Shown one piece after another: positions 15,215 to 24,340 of a stretch of DNA of 64,000 nt; positions within the stretch are counted from its first letter, which is position 1; every line of letters starts with the position of its first letter. Location of the stretch: NCBI RefSeq assembly GCF_001412575.1, contig NZ_CP011834.1:2728001-2792000 (forward strand), given 5' to 3'. The notes below the pieces were generated by a model that saw only the letters and a program-made list of their open reading frames with translations, was not told the DNA's origin and made no database searches. The translations under genes and the position numbers were made by a program. The stretch comes from Limnohabitans sp. 103DPR2. Lineage in GTDB: Bacteria; Pseudomonadota; Gammaproteobacteria; Burkholderiales; Burkholderiaceae_C.

Positions 15215-18200
15215 ATGAGCCATTTTCTGGACCGACTGAATTACTTTTCAAACCCCAAAGAGCCTTTCTCGGGCGGGCACGGTGTGACCACCGACGAAGA
15301 TCGCACTTGGGAAGACGCCTACCGCAACCGCTGGGCGCACGACAAGATTGTGCGAAGCACTCACGGTGTGAACTGTACTGGCTCGTGCTCTTGGAAAATC
15401 TATGTCAAGGGCGGCATCGTCACTTGGGAAACCCAGCAGACCGATTACCCGCGCACCCGCGCTGATTTGCCCAACCACGAGCCGCGCGGTTGTGCCCGTG
15501 GCGCTTCGTATTCTTGGTATTTATACAGCGCGAACCGTGTCAAGTACCCGATGATCCGCGCCCGTTTGCTGCAGCACTGGCGCGCCGCGCTGGCTGTAGC
15601 CAAGAGCCCGGTGGACGCCTGGGCCAGCATCGTGCAAAACGAAGACGCCCGCCGCGAGTGGCAGCAGCAGCGCGGCCTGGGCGGCTTTGTGCGCAGCACA
15701 TGGGACGAAGTCAACCAACTTATTGCCAGTGCCAACGTCTATACCGCCAAACAATACGGCCCTGACCGCATCATCGGCTTTTCGCCCATTCCGGCCATGT
15801 CCATGGTCAGCTACGCCGCAGGCAGCCGTTACCTGTCGCTTATTGGCGGCGTGTGCATGAGCTTTTACGACTGGTATTGCGACTTGCCACCTGCCAGTCC
15901 GCAAGTCTGGGGCGAACAGACCGATGTGCCCGAGTCAGCAGATTGGTACAACTCGACTTACATCATCGCCTGGGGCTCCAACGTGCCGCAGACGCGCACG
16001 CCCGATGCCCACTTCTTTACCGAGGTACGCTACAAAGGGGCCAAGACCGTGGCCATCACGCCCGACTATGCCGAGATCAGCAAGCTTGCCGATTTGTGGA
16101 TGCACCCCAAGCAGGGCACCGATGCAGCCATTGCTATGGCCATGGGCCATGTGATCCTGAAAGAGTTTTACTTCGACAAGCGCAGCGCCTACTTTGATGA
16201 CTATGTGCGCCGCTACACCGACATGCCCAACCTGGTGCAGCTCGAAGAGCGCACCTTGCCCGATGGCCGCAAGGTCGCGGTGCCCGCCCGCTACCTGCGG
16301 GCTAGCGACTTCAACGGCAAGCTTGGCCAGGACAACAACCCCGAGTGGAAAACCGTGGCGCTGGACCAGAACGACCGCGTAGTCCTGCCTAATGGCTCCA
16401 TTGGTTTCCGCTGGGGTGCTGAAGGCCGCAGTGACGCTGGCAAATGGAATCTCGATAACAAAGAGGCGCGAGGCGGCAACGAAGTCAAGCTCAAGCTGAG
16501 CCTGATGGAGGGTGAGGCAAGTGAGTACGAAGTGGGCGAGGTAGCGTTCCCGTATTTTGGCGGCATCGACACCCCCAACTTCAGTGCCAACAAACAAGCC
16601 AGCGCGGTGGACGATGTGCTGGTGCGGCATGTTCCGGTGCGACGCATCAAGCTGGGCAAGGCCGGTGAAGAGCGCTACGCCCTGGTGGCCACGGTGTTTG
16701 ACCTGACGGCTGCCAACTACGGCGTAGCTCGAGGACTGCCCGGCGAAAACGCCGCCACCAGCTATGACCACGACACCCCCTACACCCCTGCCTGGCAGGA
16801 AAAGATCACCGGCGTGAAGCGCGACCAAGTGATCGCCGTAGCCCGCCAGTTTGCCGACAACGCCGACAAGACTCGTGGCAAGTCTATGGTCATCATCGGC
16901 GCGGCCATGAACCACTGGTACCACAGCGACATGAACTACCGCGGCATCATCAACATGCTGATGATGTGCGGTTGCATTGGCCAAAGCGGTGGCGGCTGGG
17001 CGCACTATGTGGGCCAGGAAAAGCTGCGTCCCCAGACCGGCTGGACCGCGCTGGCTTTTGCGCTGGACTGGGTGCGCCCACCTCGCCAGATGAACAGCAC
17101 CAGCTTCTTTTATGCGCATACCGACCAGTGGCGCTACGAGCGGCTGGGCGTGGAGGAGATCCTCTCGCCGCTGGCTGACAAGTCCAAGTTTGGCGGCAGC
17201 ATGATCGACTACAACGTGCGCGCCGAGCGCATGGGCTGGCTGCCCAGTGCGCCGCAGCTGCAGACCAACCCGATGCAGGTCGTCAAGGACGCACAGGCTC
17301 AGGGCATGGACCCCAAAGACTACGCGGTCAAGGCCTTGAAGGACGGCAGCCTCAAGATGAGCTGCGAAGACCCAGACCACCCGCTCAACTGGCCGCGCAA
17401 CATGTTTGTTTGGCGTTCCAACATCCTGGGGTCTTCGGGCAAGGGGCACGAGTATTTCCTCAAGCATCTGCTGGGCACCTCCCACGGTGTGCAGGGCAAG
17501 GACCTGGGGGCCGAAGACGCCAAGCCGACCGAAGTGACTTGGCATGACAAAGCGCCCGAAGGCAAGCTGGACCTCTTGGTGACGCTGGACTTCCGCATGA
17601 GCACGACTTGCCTGTATTCGGACATCGTGCTGCCCACCGCCACTTGGTACGAGAAGAACGACCTCAACACCAGCGACATGCACCCCTTCATCCACCCGCT
17701 GTCCACCGCCGTGGACCCGGCCTGGCAAAGCAAGAGCGATTGGGAAATTTACAAAGGTTTCGCCAAAGCCTTCAGCGAAGTGTGTGTGGGCCATCTGGGC
17801 GTTGAAAAAGAGCTGATGCTCATGCCTTTGATGCACGACACTCCGGCCGAGCTGGCCCAGGCCTTTGATGTGAAAGAATGGAGTAAAGGCGAGTGCGAGC
17901 TGATTCCCGGTAAAACCGGGCCCCAAATCTCGGTGGTAGAGCGCGATTACCCCAACACCTACAAACGCTTCACGGCGCTGGGCCCTTTGATGGAAAAAGC
18001 GGGTAACGGTGGCAAGGGCATTGGCTGGAACACTACCGACGAAGTACACCAGCTTGGCGAGCTCAATGGCAAGGTCCGCGCGGAGGGCGTTACACAGGGC
18101 ATGCCCAACATCAGCACCGATATCGATGCTTGCGAAGTGGTGCTGCAACTGGCCCCCGAGACCAACGGCCATGTGGCAGTCAAGGCATGGGAGGCGCTCA

Positions 18201-19009
18201 GCAAAATCACCGGGCGCGACCACACGCACCTGGCCTTGCACCGCGAAGACGAAAAAATCCGTTTCCGCGACATCCAAGCCCAGCCGCGCAAGATCATCAG
18301 TTCGCCCACCTGGTCGGGGCTGGAGAGTGAAAAGGTCTCCTACAACGCCGGTTACACCAATGTGCACGAGTACATCCCGTGGCGAACGCTCACCGGGCGT
18401 CAGCAGTTTTATCTAGACCACCCCTGGATGCAGGCATTTGGCGAAGGCATGACCAGTTACCGCCCACCCGTGGACCTGAAGACGGTGGACGAGATGATTG
18501 ACCGCAGGCCCAACGGAAACAAGGAAATCTCGCTCAACTTCATCACGCCGCACCAAAAATGGGGCATCCACAGCACGTACAGCGACAACCTGCATATGCT
18601 CACGCTCAACCGGGGGGGGCCGGTGATTTGGCTCAGCGAAGACGATGCGAAAAACGCAGGCATTGTGGACAACGACTGGGTCGAACTGTTCAACAGCAAC
18701 GGCGCGATTGCGGCCCGTGCCGTGGTCAGCCAGCGGGTCAATCCGGGCATGGTCATGATGTACCACGCGCAGGAAAAAACCATCAACACCCCCGGCTCGG
18801 AAATCACCGGTATTCGTGGCGGCATCCACAACTCGGTCACCCGCATCGTGACCAAGCCCACCCACATGATCGGCGGCTACGCCCAGTTCAGCTACGGCTT
18901 CAACTACTACGGAACCATTGGTACCAACCGCGATGAATTTGTCGTAGTGCGCAAGATGCGCAAGGTGGATTGGCTCGACGGTGAAGCCCCTGCCACTGTG
19001 CAGGCTTGA
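15215..19009 (+). CDS. narG: respiratory nitrate reductase alpha subunit NarG
   Basis: A 1264-residue molybdopterin enzyme of full family length. The FS0 [4Fe-4S] ligands are H50, C54, C58 and C93 (STHGVNCTGSCSW, RGCARG), with the histidine in place of a first cysteine that is diagnostic of NarG. The DVPESADWYNSTYIIAWGSN segment includes the Mo-ligand aspartate region, with QTRTPDAHFF next to it. The enzyme reduces nitrate to nitrite on the cytoplasmic face. The start at 15215 is set by GGAG six bases upstream; an upstream in-frame extension to 15170 has no support. No Tat signal is seen, as expected for NarG. Confidence 0.97.
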   Translation: MSHFLDRLNYFSNPKEPFSGGHGVTTDEDRTWEDAYRNRWAHDKIVRSTHGVNCTGSCSWKIYVKGGIVTWETQQTDYPRTRADLPNHEPRGCARGASYSWYLYSANRVKYPMIRARLLQHWRAALAVAKSPVDAWASIVQNEDARREWQQQRGLGGFVRSTWDEVNQLIASANVYTAKQYGPDRIIGFSPIPAMSMVSYAAGSRYLSLIGGVCMSFYDWYCDLPPASPQVWGEQTDVPESADWYNSTYIIAWGSNVPQTRTPDAHFFTEVRYKGAKTVAITPDYAEISKLADLWMHPKQGTDAAIAMAMGHVILKEFYFDKRSAYFDDYVRRYTDMPNLVQLEERTLPDGRKVAVPARYLRASDFNGKLGQDNNPEWKTVALDQNDRVVLPNGSIGFRWGAEGRSDAGKWNLDNKEARGGNEVKLKLSLMEGEASEYEVGEVAFPYFGGIDTPNFSANKQASAVDDVLVRHVPVRRIKLGKAGEERYALVATVFDLTAANYGVARGLPGENAATSYDHDTPYTPAWQEKITGVKRDQVIAVARQFADNADKTRGKSMVIIGAAMNHWYHSDMNYRGIINMLMMCGCIGQSGGGWAHYVGQEKLRPQTGWTALAFALDWVRPPRQMNSTSFFYAHTDQWRYERLGVEEILSPLADKSKFGGSMIDYNVRAERMGWLPSAPQLQTNPMQVVKDAQAQGMDPKDYAVKALKDGSLKMSCEDPDHPLNWPRNMFVWRSNILGSSGKGHEYFLKHLLGTSHGVQGKDLGAEDAKPTEVTWHDKAPEGKLDLLVTLDFRMSTTCLYSDIVLPTATWYEKNDLNTSDMHPFIHPLSTAVDPAWQSKSDWEIYKGFAKAFSEVCVGHLGVEKELMLMPLMHDTPAELAQAFDVKEWSKGECELIPGKTGPQISVVERDYPNTYKRFTALGPLMEKAGNGGKGIGWNTTDEVHQLGELNGKVRAEGVTQGMPNISTDIDACEVVLQLAPETNGHVAVKAWEALSKITGRDHTHLALHREDEKIRFRDIQAQPRKIISSPTWSGLESEKVSYNAGYTNVHEYIPWRTLTGRQQFYLDHPWMQAFGEGMTSYRPPVDLKTVDEMIDRRPNGNKEISLNFITPHQKWGIHSTYSDNLHMLTLNRGGPVIWLSEDDAKNAGIVDNDWVELFNSNGAIAARAVVSQRVNPGMVMMYHAQEKTINTPGSEITGIRGGIHNSVTRIVTKPTHMIGGYAQFSYGFNYYGTIGTNRDEFVVVRKMRKVDWLDGEAPATVQA

Positions 19010-19021
19010 AGGAGAAAAAAC

Positions 19022-20554
19022 ATGAAAATTCGTGCACAAATTGCGATGGTGCTGAACCTAGACAAATGCATCGGTTGCCACACCTGCTCGGTCACCTGCA
19101 AAAACGTCTGGACCAGCCGACCCGGCGTGGAATACGCCTGGTTCAACAACGTGGAAACCAAGCCCGGCATTGGCTACCCCAAGGACTGGGAAAACCAGGA
19201 TCGCTGGAACGGCGGCTGGACACGCAAGGCCGATGGTTCCATCGAGCCCAAGCAGGGCGGCAAATGGAAACTGCTCATGCGTATTTTTTCCAATCCGAAC
19301 ATGCCGCAGATTGACGATTACTACGAGCCCTTTACCTACGATTACGAACACCTGCAGGGTGCGCCCGAGTCCAAGGCCACGCCCACTGCGCGTCCGCGCA
19401 GCCTGATCACCGGCCAGCGCATGCAAAAGATCGAGTGGGGCCCTAACTGGGAAGAAATTCTGGGGGGCGAGTTCAGCAAGCGCAGCAAAGACGCCAACCT
19501 GGCCAATTTCGAGCAGGTGCAAAAAGACATGGTGGGTCAGTTTGAAAACACCTTCATGATGTATTTGCCTCGCCTTTGCGAGCACTGTCTGAACCCGGCG
19601 TGCGTTGCCTCGTGCCCCTCTGGCTCGATCTACAAGCGCGAGGACGACGGCATTGTGCTGATCGATCAGGACAAATGCCGTGGCTGGCGCATGTGCGTGA
19701 GCGGCTGCCCCTACAAGAAGATTTACTACAACTGGCAAAGCGGCAAGGCCGAGAAATGCATCTTCTGCTACCCGCGCATTGAAGCGGGTCAGCCCACGGT
19801 GTGCTCGGAAACCTGTGTGGGCCGCATCCGTTACCTGGGTGTGGTGCTGTATGACGCAGACCGCATCGCCGAAGCGGCCAGCACCGAAAACGAAAAAGAC
19901 CTCTACCAGTCCCAGCTCGATATATTCCTGAACCCGAACGACCCCAAGGTGATCGAGCAGGCTAGGCTGGACGGCATTCCCGAGGCTTGGCTGGAGGGCG
20001 CACGCAACAGCCCGGTTTACAAAATGGCCATCGACTGGAAAGTGGCGCTGCCGCTGCACCCCGAGTACCGCACGCTGCCCATGGTCTGGTACGTGCCACC
20101 GCTATCGCCCATCACGGCGGCTGCCAACGCAGGCCATGTGGGCATGAACGGCGAGCTGCCCGATGTGTCGCAAATGCGCATTCCGGTGCAGTACCTGGCC
20201 AACCTGCTCACCGCCGGTGACACCGCACCTGTGACCCGCGCCTTGGAGCGCATGCTGGCCATGCGCACTTACCAGCGCAGCAAACATGTGGACGGCATAG
20301 ACAACCTGGCGGTGCTGGAGCAAACCGGTCTGACGGTGGCTCAGGTCGAAGAGATGTACCACGTCATGGCGATTGCCAATTACGAAGACCGCTTTGTGAT
20401 CCCCAGCTCGCACCGCGAATATGCCGAGAACACTTTTGACATGCGCGGCGGTTGCGGCTTCTCGTTTGGCAACGGTTGCTCGGACGGCCAGTCCGAAGCG
20501 AGTCTGTTCGGTGGCGACAAGCGCCGCACCATCCCCATCCAGCCTGTGGTCTGA
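19022..20554 (+). CDS. narH: respiratory nitrate reductase beta subunit NarH
   Basis: A 510-residue ferredoxin-like subunit with four Fe-S centres. Cysteine groups are CIGCHTCSVTCKN (from C16), CEHCLNPACVASCPSG, CRGWRMCVSGCPY and CIFCYPRIEAGQPTVCSETC. Tryptophan replaces a cysteine in CRGW, which makes the [3Fe-4S] centre typical of NarH. It passes electrons from NarI haems to NarG. It follows narG with a 12-base gap that contains the ribosome binding site AAGGAG. Confidence 0.97.
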   Translation: MKIRAQIAMVLNLDKCIGCHTCSVTCKNVWTSRPGVEYAWFNNVETKPGIGYPKDWENQDRWNGGWTRKADGSIEPKQGGKWKLLMRIFSNPNMPQIDDYYEPFTYDYEHLQGAPESKATPTARPRSLITGQRMQKIEWGPNWEEILGGEFSKRSKDANLANFEQVQKDMVGQFENTFMMYLPRLCEHCLNPACVASCPSGSIYKREDDGIVLIDQDKCRGWRMCVSGCPYKKIYYNWQSGKAEKCIFCYPRIEAGQPTVCSETCVGRIRYLGVVLYDADRIAEAASTENEKDLYQSQLDIFLNPNDPKVIEQARLDGIPEAWLEGARNSPVYKMAIDWKVALPLHPEYRTLPMVWYVPPLSPITAAANAGHVGMNGELPDVSQMRIPVQYLANLLTAGDTAPVTRALERMLAMRTYQRSKHVDGIDNLAVLEQTGLTVAQVEEMYHVMAIANYEDRFVIPSSHREYAENTFDMRGGCGFSFGNGCSDGQSEASLFGGDKRRTIPIQPVV

Positions 20555-20567
20555 AGCGAGGTTCCTC

Positions 20568-21248
20568 ATGAAAAACAACCGATACACCTTGCGCGCGCTG
20601 TCGCAGCTCTTGTCTTACCCGGACGCTGCACAGCGCGCACAGCTGCCCCAGCTGATGCCGGTGCTGAAAGAAGAGGACGCTTTGAGCGCAGCACGTCAGG
20701 CAGAACTGCAAACCTTGGTCACGCACTTGCAGCGCTTAGACAGCTTGGACGCCGAGTCGCGCTATGTGGAGACCTTCGACCGGGGCCGCGCCACTTGCCT
20801 GCACCTGTTCGAGCATGTGCATGGCGACTCGCGCGACCGGGGTCCGGCCATGATCGACCTAACCAAGACCTATGAACAGTCGGGCCTGTTCCTGTCGCCG
20901 GACGAGCTGCCCGACCATTTGTGCGTGGTGCTCGAGTTCGCATCGACCCAGCCCCCCGAGGTGGCCAAGTCCTTTTTGGGCGAGATGGCGCACATCCTGA
21001 ACGCCATCTTCAGCGCCTTGCTCAAACGCGAGAGCCCTTATGCGGTGGTTCTGGCGGCGGTGCTGGAGCTGGCCGGGCACAAGGCCCAGGCGGTGCAGAT
21101 CGTCGCCGACGAGCCACTTGACGAGAGCTGGAGCGAGCCCGAAGCCTTTGACGGTTGCAGCACACGCGGCCAGGCTCGGCCGGGCGAGGCGCAGCCCGTT
21201 CACATCGTCAGAAAAACATCCACCCAAACTCGGGGAGTTGCAGCATGA
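20568..21248 (+). CDS. narJ: nitrate reductase molybdenum cofactor assembly chaperone NarJ
   Basis: A 226-residue TorD/DmsD-family chaperone. The family segments RALSQLLSYPD, YVETFDRGRATCLHLFEHVHGDSRDRG and GLFLSPDELPDHLCVVLEF are all present. It holds apo-NarGH so the cofactor can be inserted before the complex attaches to NarI. The start at 20568 follows a GAGG site just after the narH stop; the longer in-frame extension would overlap narH. Its stop overlaps the narI start. Confidence 0.94.
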   Translation: MKNNRYTLRALSQLLSYPDAAQRAQLPQLMPVLKEEDALSAARQAELQTLVTHLQRLDSLDAESRYVETFDRGRATCLHLFEHVHGDSRDRGPAMIDLTKTYEQSGLFLSPDELPDHLCVVLEFASTQPPEVAKSFLGEMAHILNAIFSALLKRESPYAVVLAAVLELAGHKAQAVQIVADEPLDESWSEPEAFDGCSTRGQARPGEAQPVHIVRKTSTQTRGVAA

Positions 21249-21964
21249 GCTACTTGGACCACTTCATCTTTGGCGTTTATCCCTACATCGCGCTGAGCGT
21301 GTTTTTGCTTGGCAGCCTGATCCGTTTTGACCGTGACCAGTACAGCTGGAAGAGTGATTCTTCGCAGCTGCTGCGCAGAGGCCAGTTGCGCTGGGGAAGT
21401 AACCTGTTCCATGTGGGCGTTCTGTTCTTGTTTGGCGGGCACAGCGTGGGCATGCTCACGCCGCACTTTGTGTACGAGTCTTTCATGAGCGCGGGCTACA
21501 AGCAGCTGCTGGCAATGGTCTCGGGCGGTGTGTTTGGCGTGCTCGGCTTTGTGGGGGTCACGCTACTCTTGCACCGCCGTTTATCGGACGACCGCATCCG
21601 GGTCAACAGCAAAACCAGCGACATCGTGCTGCTGGTCTTGCTGTGGGCGCAGTTTGCGCTGGGCCTGGCTACCATCCCGCTGTCGGCCCAGCACTTGGAC
21701 GGTAGCATGATGCTCAAGCTGGCCGAATGGGCGCAGCGCATCGTCACTTTCCGTGGCGGTGCAGTAGAGCTGCTGGCCGAAGCCAGCTGGATTTTCAAGG
21801 CCCACATGTTCTTGGGCATGAGCATCTTCTTTATCTTTCCGTTCACCCGGCTGGTGCACGTCTGGAGCGGTTTTGGCACGCTGGGTTATGTGGTGCGCCC
21901 ATACCAAGTGGTGCGCAGCCGCCGCGTGGGCATGACGCCACGGTCCCCGTTTGGCCGTAGCTGA
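21245..21964 (+). CDS. narI: respiratory nitrate reductase gamma subunit NarI
   Basis: A 239-residue membrane cytochrome b with five hydrophobic helices. Haem-ligand histidines are seen in the second helix (FHVGVLFLFGGHSVGM) and the last (FKAHMFLGM, FPFTRLVHVWSG). It oxidises quinol at the periplasmic side and sends electrons to NarH. The ATG at 21245 overlaps the narJ stop by four bases. Confidence 0.95.
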   Translation: MSYLDHFIFGVYPYIALSVFLLGSLIRFDRDQYSWKSDSSQLLRRGQLRWGSNLFHVGVLFLFGGHSVGMLTPHFVYESFMSAGYKQLLAMVSGGVFGVLGFVGVTLLLHRRLSDDRIRVNSKTSDIVLLVLLWAQFALGLATIPLSAQHLDGSMMLKLAEWAQRIVTFRGGAVELLAEASWIFKAHMFLGMSIFFIFPFTRLVHVWSGFGTLGYVVRPYQVVRSRRVGMTPRSPFGRS

Positions 21965-22005
21965 TCGGACGTCCACATTTTTGAAACCATGCATTGGGGC
22001 TTCAT

Positions 22006-22992
22006 ATGAACTTTGACACCTTGACAGATCAGCCGCTGGGCACCGCGGGCGCATCCGGTTCGTGCGGCAGCGGTTCTTGCGGTTGCGGCAGCGCGTCTGC
22101 ATCTTCGGCTTCATCTACGGCTTCATCTACGGCTTATGAGCGCACAGCAGCATCCATGCCAGCGGCGGTGCTTGCCGCACAGTCTGAAGCGGCCAACGAT
22201 GTTTCGCTGGCTGAGACGCCTTCCACGCCACCTTCCATTAACGGCATCGCCTTGCTCGCCCCCGGAGAGACCTTGTCGGCAGAACACCTGCTGGAGCGGG
22301 CGCATGCCGAACTGCTGCGCCAAGAGGCCGTGCGCTTGGGCCTGTTGCCTGCGCATGCGAGCCTGACCGCACCCGAGCTGAATGCCAACGAACAAGCCGT
22401 AATCGACCGGATGCTGGACCAGGAAGTAGTATCGCCCCAGCCCACGCCTGAAGAAGCGTTGCGCTATTACGACGCGCAAAAGGCGCAGTTCACGGTGGGG
22501 CAAGCGCGCCGTGTTCGCCATATCCTGTTTGCTGTCACGCTCGGCGTAAATGTGCCCGCGCTGGCGCAACGCGCCGAAGCGGCTTTGCTTGAGCTAAGCA
22601 ACAAGTCGGCGTCGCCCGAGCGCTTTGCTCAATTGGCTGCCGAGTTGTCCAACTGCCCATCGGGGGCACAAGGCGGTGATCTGGGCTGGCTCACGCCTCA
22701 AGACTGCGCGCCTGAGTTTGCCAAGGAATTGTTCTTCCTGGCCGAGTCCAGTCTGGCATTGGGCCTGCGTCCGCGCTTGGTGCACACGCGCTTTGGCTTT
22801 CACATCGTCGATGTGCTGGAGGTGAACCCAGGGCACCTGCCTGAGTTTGCGCAGTTGCAAACTCAGATAGCCACCCGCCTGCAATGGCAGTCTCGTGCGA
22901 CCGCATTGGGTCAGTACATGCGCCGATTGGGGGGCCTCGCGCAGGTGCAAGGCCTAGCGCTGGAGGGCGATGCTTCGCCCCTGGTGCAATAA
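22006..22992 (+). CDS. PpiC-type (parvulin) peptidyl-prolyl isomerase of the nar operon
   Basis: A 328-residue protein with a C-terminal parvulin domain (RRVRHILFAV, LSNCPSGAQGGDLGWLTPQDCAPEFAKELF, TRFGFHIVDVLE; about 160-270) and an upstream NifM/SurA-like helical segment. No signal peptide is visible, so it is probably cytoplasmic and may help NarG mature. The N-terminus has a Cys/Gly/Ser cluster (GSCGSGSCGCGS, C20, C25, C27) followed by a low-complexity linker encoded by a tandem 12-base repeat at 22108-22131. A frame extension to a TTG at 21994 is rejected. It is 41 bases after narI. PpiC proteins at this position are known in betaproteobacterial and pseudomonad nar operons. Confidence 0.88.
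   Translation: MNFDTLTDQPLGTAGASGSCGSGSCGCGSASASSASSTASSTAYERTAASMPAAVLAAQSEAANDVSLAETPSTPPSINGIALLAPGETLSAEHLLERAHAELLRQEAVRLGLLPAHASLTAPELNANEQAVIDRMLDQEVVSPQPTPEEALRYYDAQKAQFTVGQARRVRHILFAVTLGVNVPALAQRAEAALLELSNKSASPERFAQLAAELSNCPSGAQGGDLGWLTPQDCAPEFAKELFFLAESSLALGLRPRLVHTRFGFHIVDVLEVNPGHLPEFAQLQTQIATRLQWQSRATALGQYMRRLGGLAQVQGLALEGDASPLVQ
22108..22131 (+). repeat. tandem 12-base repeat in the PpiC linker
   Basis: GCTTCATCTACG occurs twice head to tail at 22108-22119 and 22120-22131, encoding a Ser/Thr/Ala-rich linker. Copy number may vary between strains through slippage. Confidence 0.7.
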
Positions 22993-23002
22993 ATCAATAG
23001 CC

Positions 23003-23701
23003 ATGAACGAGCATGTGTTGCCGGATTCGATCGATGAACTGCTACTGCGTTTGCAGCGCTTTCATGCGGATTATTTTCCGCTGCACCAGCAACGTTTTCA
23101 GGATCTGGTGGCGCAGGGGCAGCACCCCAAGACCTTGTTCATTGGTTGCTCGGACTCGCGCCTGGTACCCTATCTGTTGACTGGTACTGGCCCGGGTGAG
23201 TTGTTCATCGTACGCAATGTGGGCGCGTTGGTGCCGCCATACGATGGTTCGCATGGGCTGCATGGCACCATGGCGGGCATCGAATTTGCGGTGCTGGAGC
23301 TGCATGTGCGGCGCATCATCGTATGCGGGCACAGCCACTGTGGCGCGATCCGCACAGCATACGAAGGTGCTCCGGCAGAAGCCAAGGCGTTGCAAAGCTG
23401 GCTCAAACTGGCTGACGAGGCACTGCTGCCGGTGCGACCCAGCCCCGAGGCTTTGATGCGTACCGAGCAGCGTTCGGTAGTTTTGCAGCTCGAGCGCCTG
23501 ATGGACTATCCCATGGTCCGGCGTGAAATCGAGGCGGGGCGCCTTACCCTGCACGGCTGGCACTATGTGATTGAAGACGGCGAGGTGCATGTGTTCGATG
23601 TACAGCGGGGTGATTTTGTGCCCGCGTCGCAGTCCTCGCACAGCGGCACCGGGCCGTTCGTACCCTATGTTGAGCAAGATGGCCAGATCATTGCAAATTG
23701 A
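23003..23701 (+). CDS. beta-class carbonic anhydrase
   Basis: A 232-residue enzyme with all zinc-site residues: C49 and D51-R53 of CSDSR, H110 and C113 of CGHSHCGA. It interconverts CO2 and bicarbonate in the cytoplasm. The start ATG 23003 gives the normal length; an in-frame extension into the preceding gene is unlikely. Carbonic anhydrases recur near nitrate-reduction genes, possibly to buffer pH or supply bicarbonate under anaerobiosis, but that link is inferred. Confidence 0.92.
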   Translation: MNEHVLPDSIDELLLRLQRFHADYFPLHQQRFQDLVAQGQHPKTLFIGCSDSRLVPYLLTGTGPGELFIVRNVGALVPPYDGSHGLHGTMAGIEFAVLELHVRRIIVCGHSHCGAIRTAYEGAPAEAKALQSWLKLADEALLPVRPSPEALMRTEQRSVVLQLERLMDYPMVRREIEAGRLTLHGWHYVIEDGEVHVFDVQRGDFVPASQSSHSGTGPFVPYVEQDGQIIAN

Positions 23702-23734
23702 ACGTAATGGGTGTGGCCAAGGAGAAATACCTGA

Positions 23735-24340
23735 ATGAGCGATACAGACAAACACACCGCTAATCGTATGGCTAGCCATCTGATGACTTCGCGCCAGACG
23801 GTGTTGCCCAAGCGCCTGGTGGCACCCGGGCCTGACGCGGCGGAACTGGCGCAATTGTTTCAGGCTGCTGCGGCCGCGCCCGACCATGACATGATCAACC
23901 CTTGGCGGTTTTTGATCATCCCCGAACACAAACGGGCCGATTTGGGTGATCTGTTTGCAGCCGCCTTGCTGGAGCGTGACCCGAGCGCATCGACCGAGCA
24001 GCTTGATCAAGCTCGCGACAAGGCCCTGCGGGCCCCTTTGCTGATGCTGCTGATCGTGGACGAGGCTAAGGGCTCAGCCGAAATTGACCTGAACGAGCGC
24101 GTGTTGAGCGCGGGCTGCGCGGTGCAAAACCTCATGTTGTTGGCCAACGCCATGGGCTACGGCTCGGCCCTGACGAGCGGCAAAGCGCTCAAAGCCACCT
24201 GTTTTCGGGCTGGTTTGGGGCTGGGGGCTTCTGAGCACGTTATTTGTTGTTTGAGTGTGGGCACCGTGAGTTCGCGCAAACCCTTCAAACTACGCCCTGA
24301 GGTGCAGCAGTTCACTCGAATTTGGGGAGACAGCGCATGA
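23735..24340 (+). CDS. nitroreductase family protein (YdjA/RutE-like)
   Basis: A 201-residue flavin enzyme of the compact nitroreductase group. It shows the FMN-binding start with AAAAAPDHDMINPWRFLII and the later AVQNLMLLANAMGYGSAL helix, ending in CCLSVGTVSSRKP. These proteins use NAD(P)H and FMN to reduce nitro groups or related bonds. The stop overlaps the next start by four bases, so it is co-translated with the hemerythrin-like protein. Its substrate is unknown; location at the end of a nar cluster suggests a by-product of nitrite chemistry. Confidence 0.88.
   Translation: MSDTDKHTANRMASHLMTSRQTVLPKRLVAPGPDAAELAQLFQAAAAAPDHDMINPWRFLIIPEHKRADLGDLFAAALLERDPSASTEQLDQARDKALRAPLLMLLIVDEAKGSAEIDLNERVLSAGCAVQNLMLLANAMGYGSALTSGKALKATCFRAGLGLGASEHVICCLSVGTVSSRKPFKLRPEVQQFTRIWGDSA

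Noticed and set aside
13761-18367. Very long open frames on the minus strand opposite narK2 and narG
   Set aside because: They mirror well-supported plus-strand genes, lack any recognisable domain, and are rich in His, Arg and Gln as antisense frames of GC-rich genes usually are.
23042-24010. A 322-codon minus-strand frame opposite the carbonic anhydrase and nitroreductase
   Set aside because: It spans two well-supported genes and their gap, with no domain or ribosome binding site.
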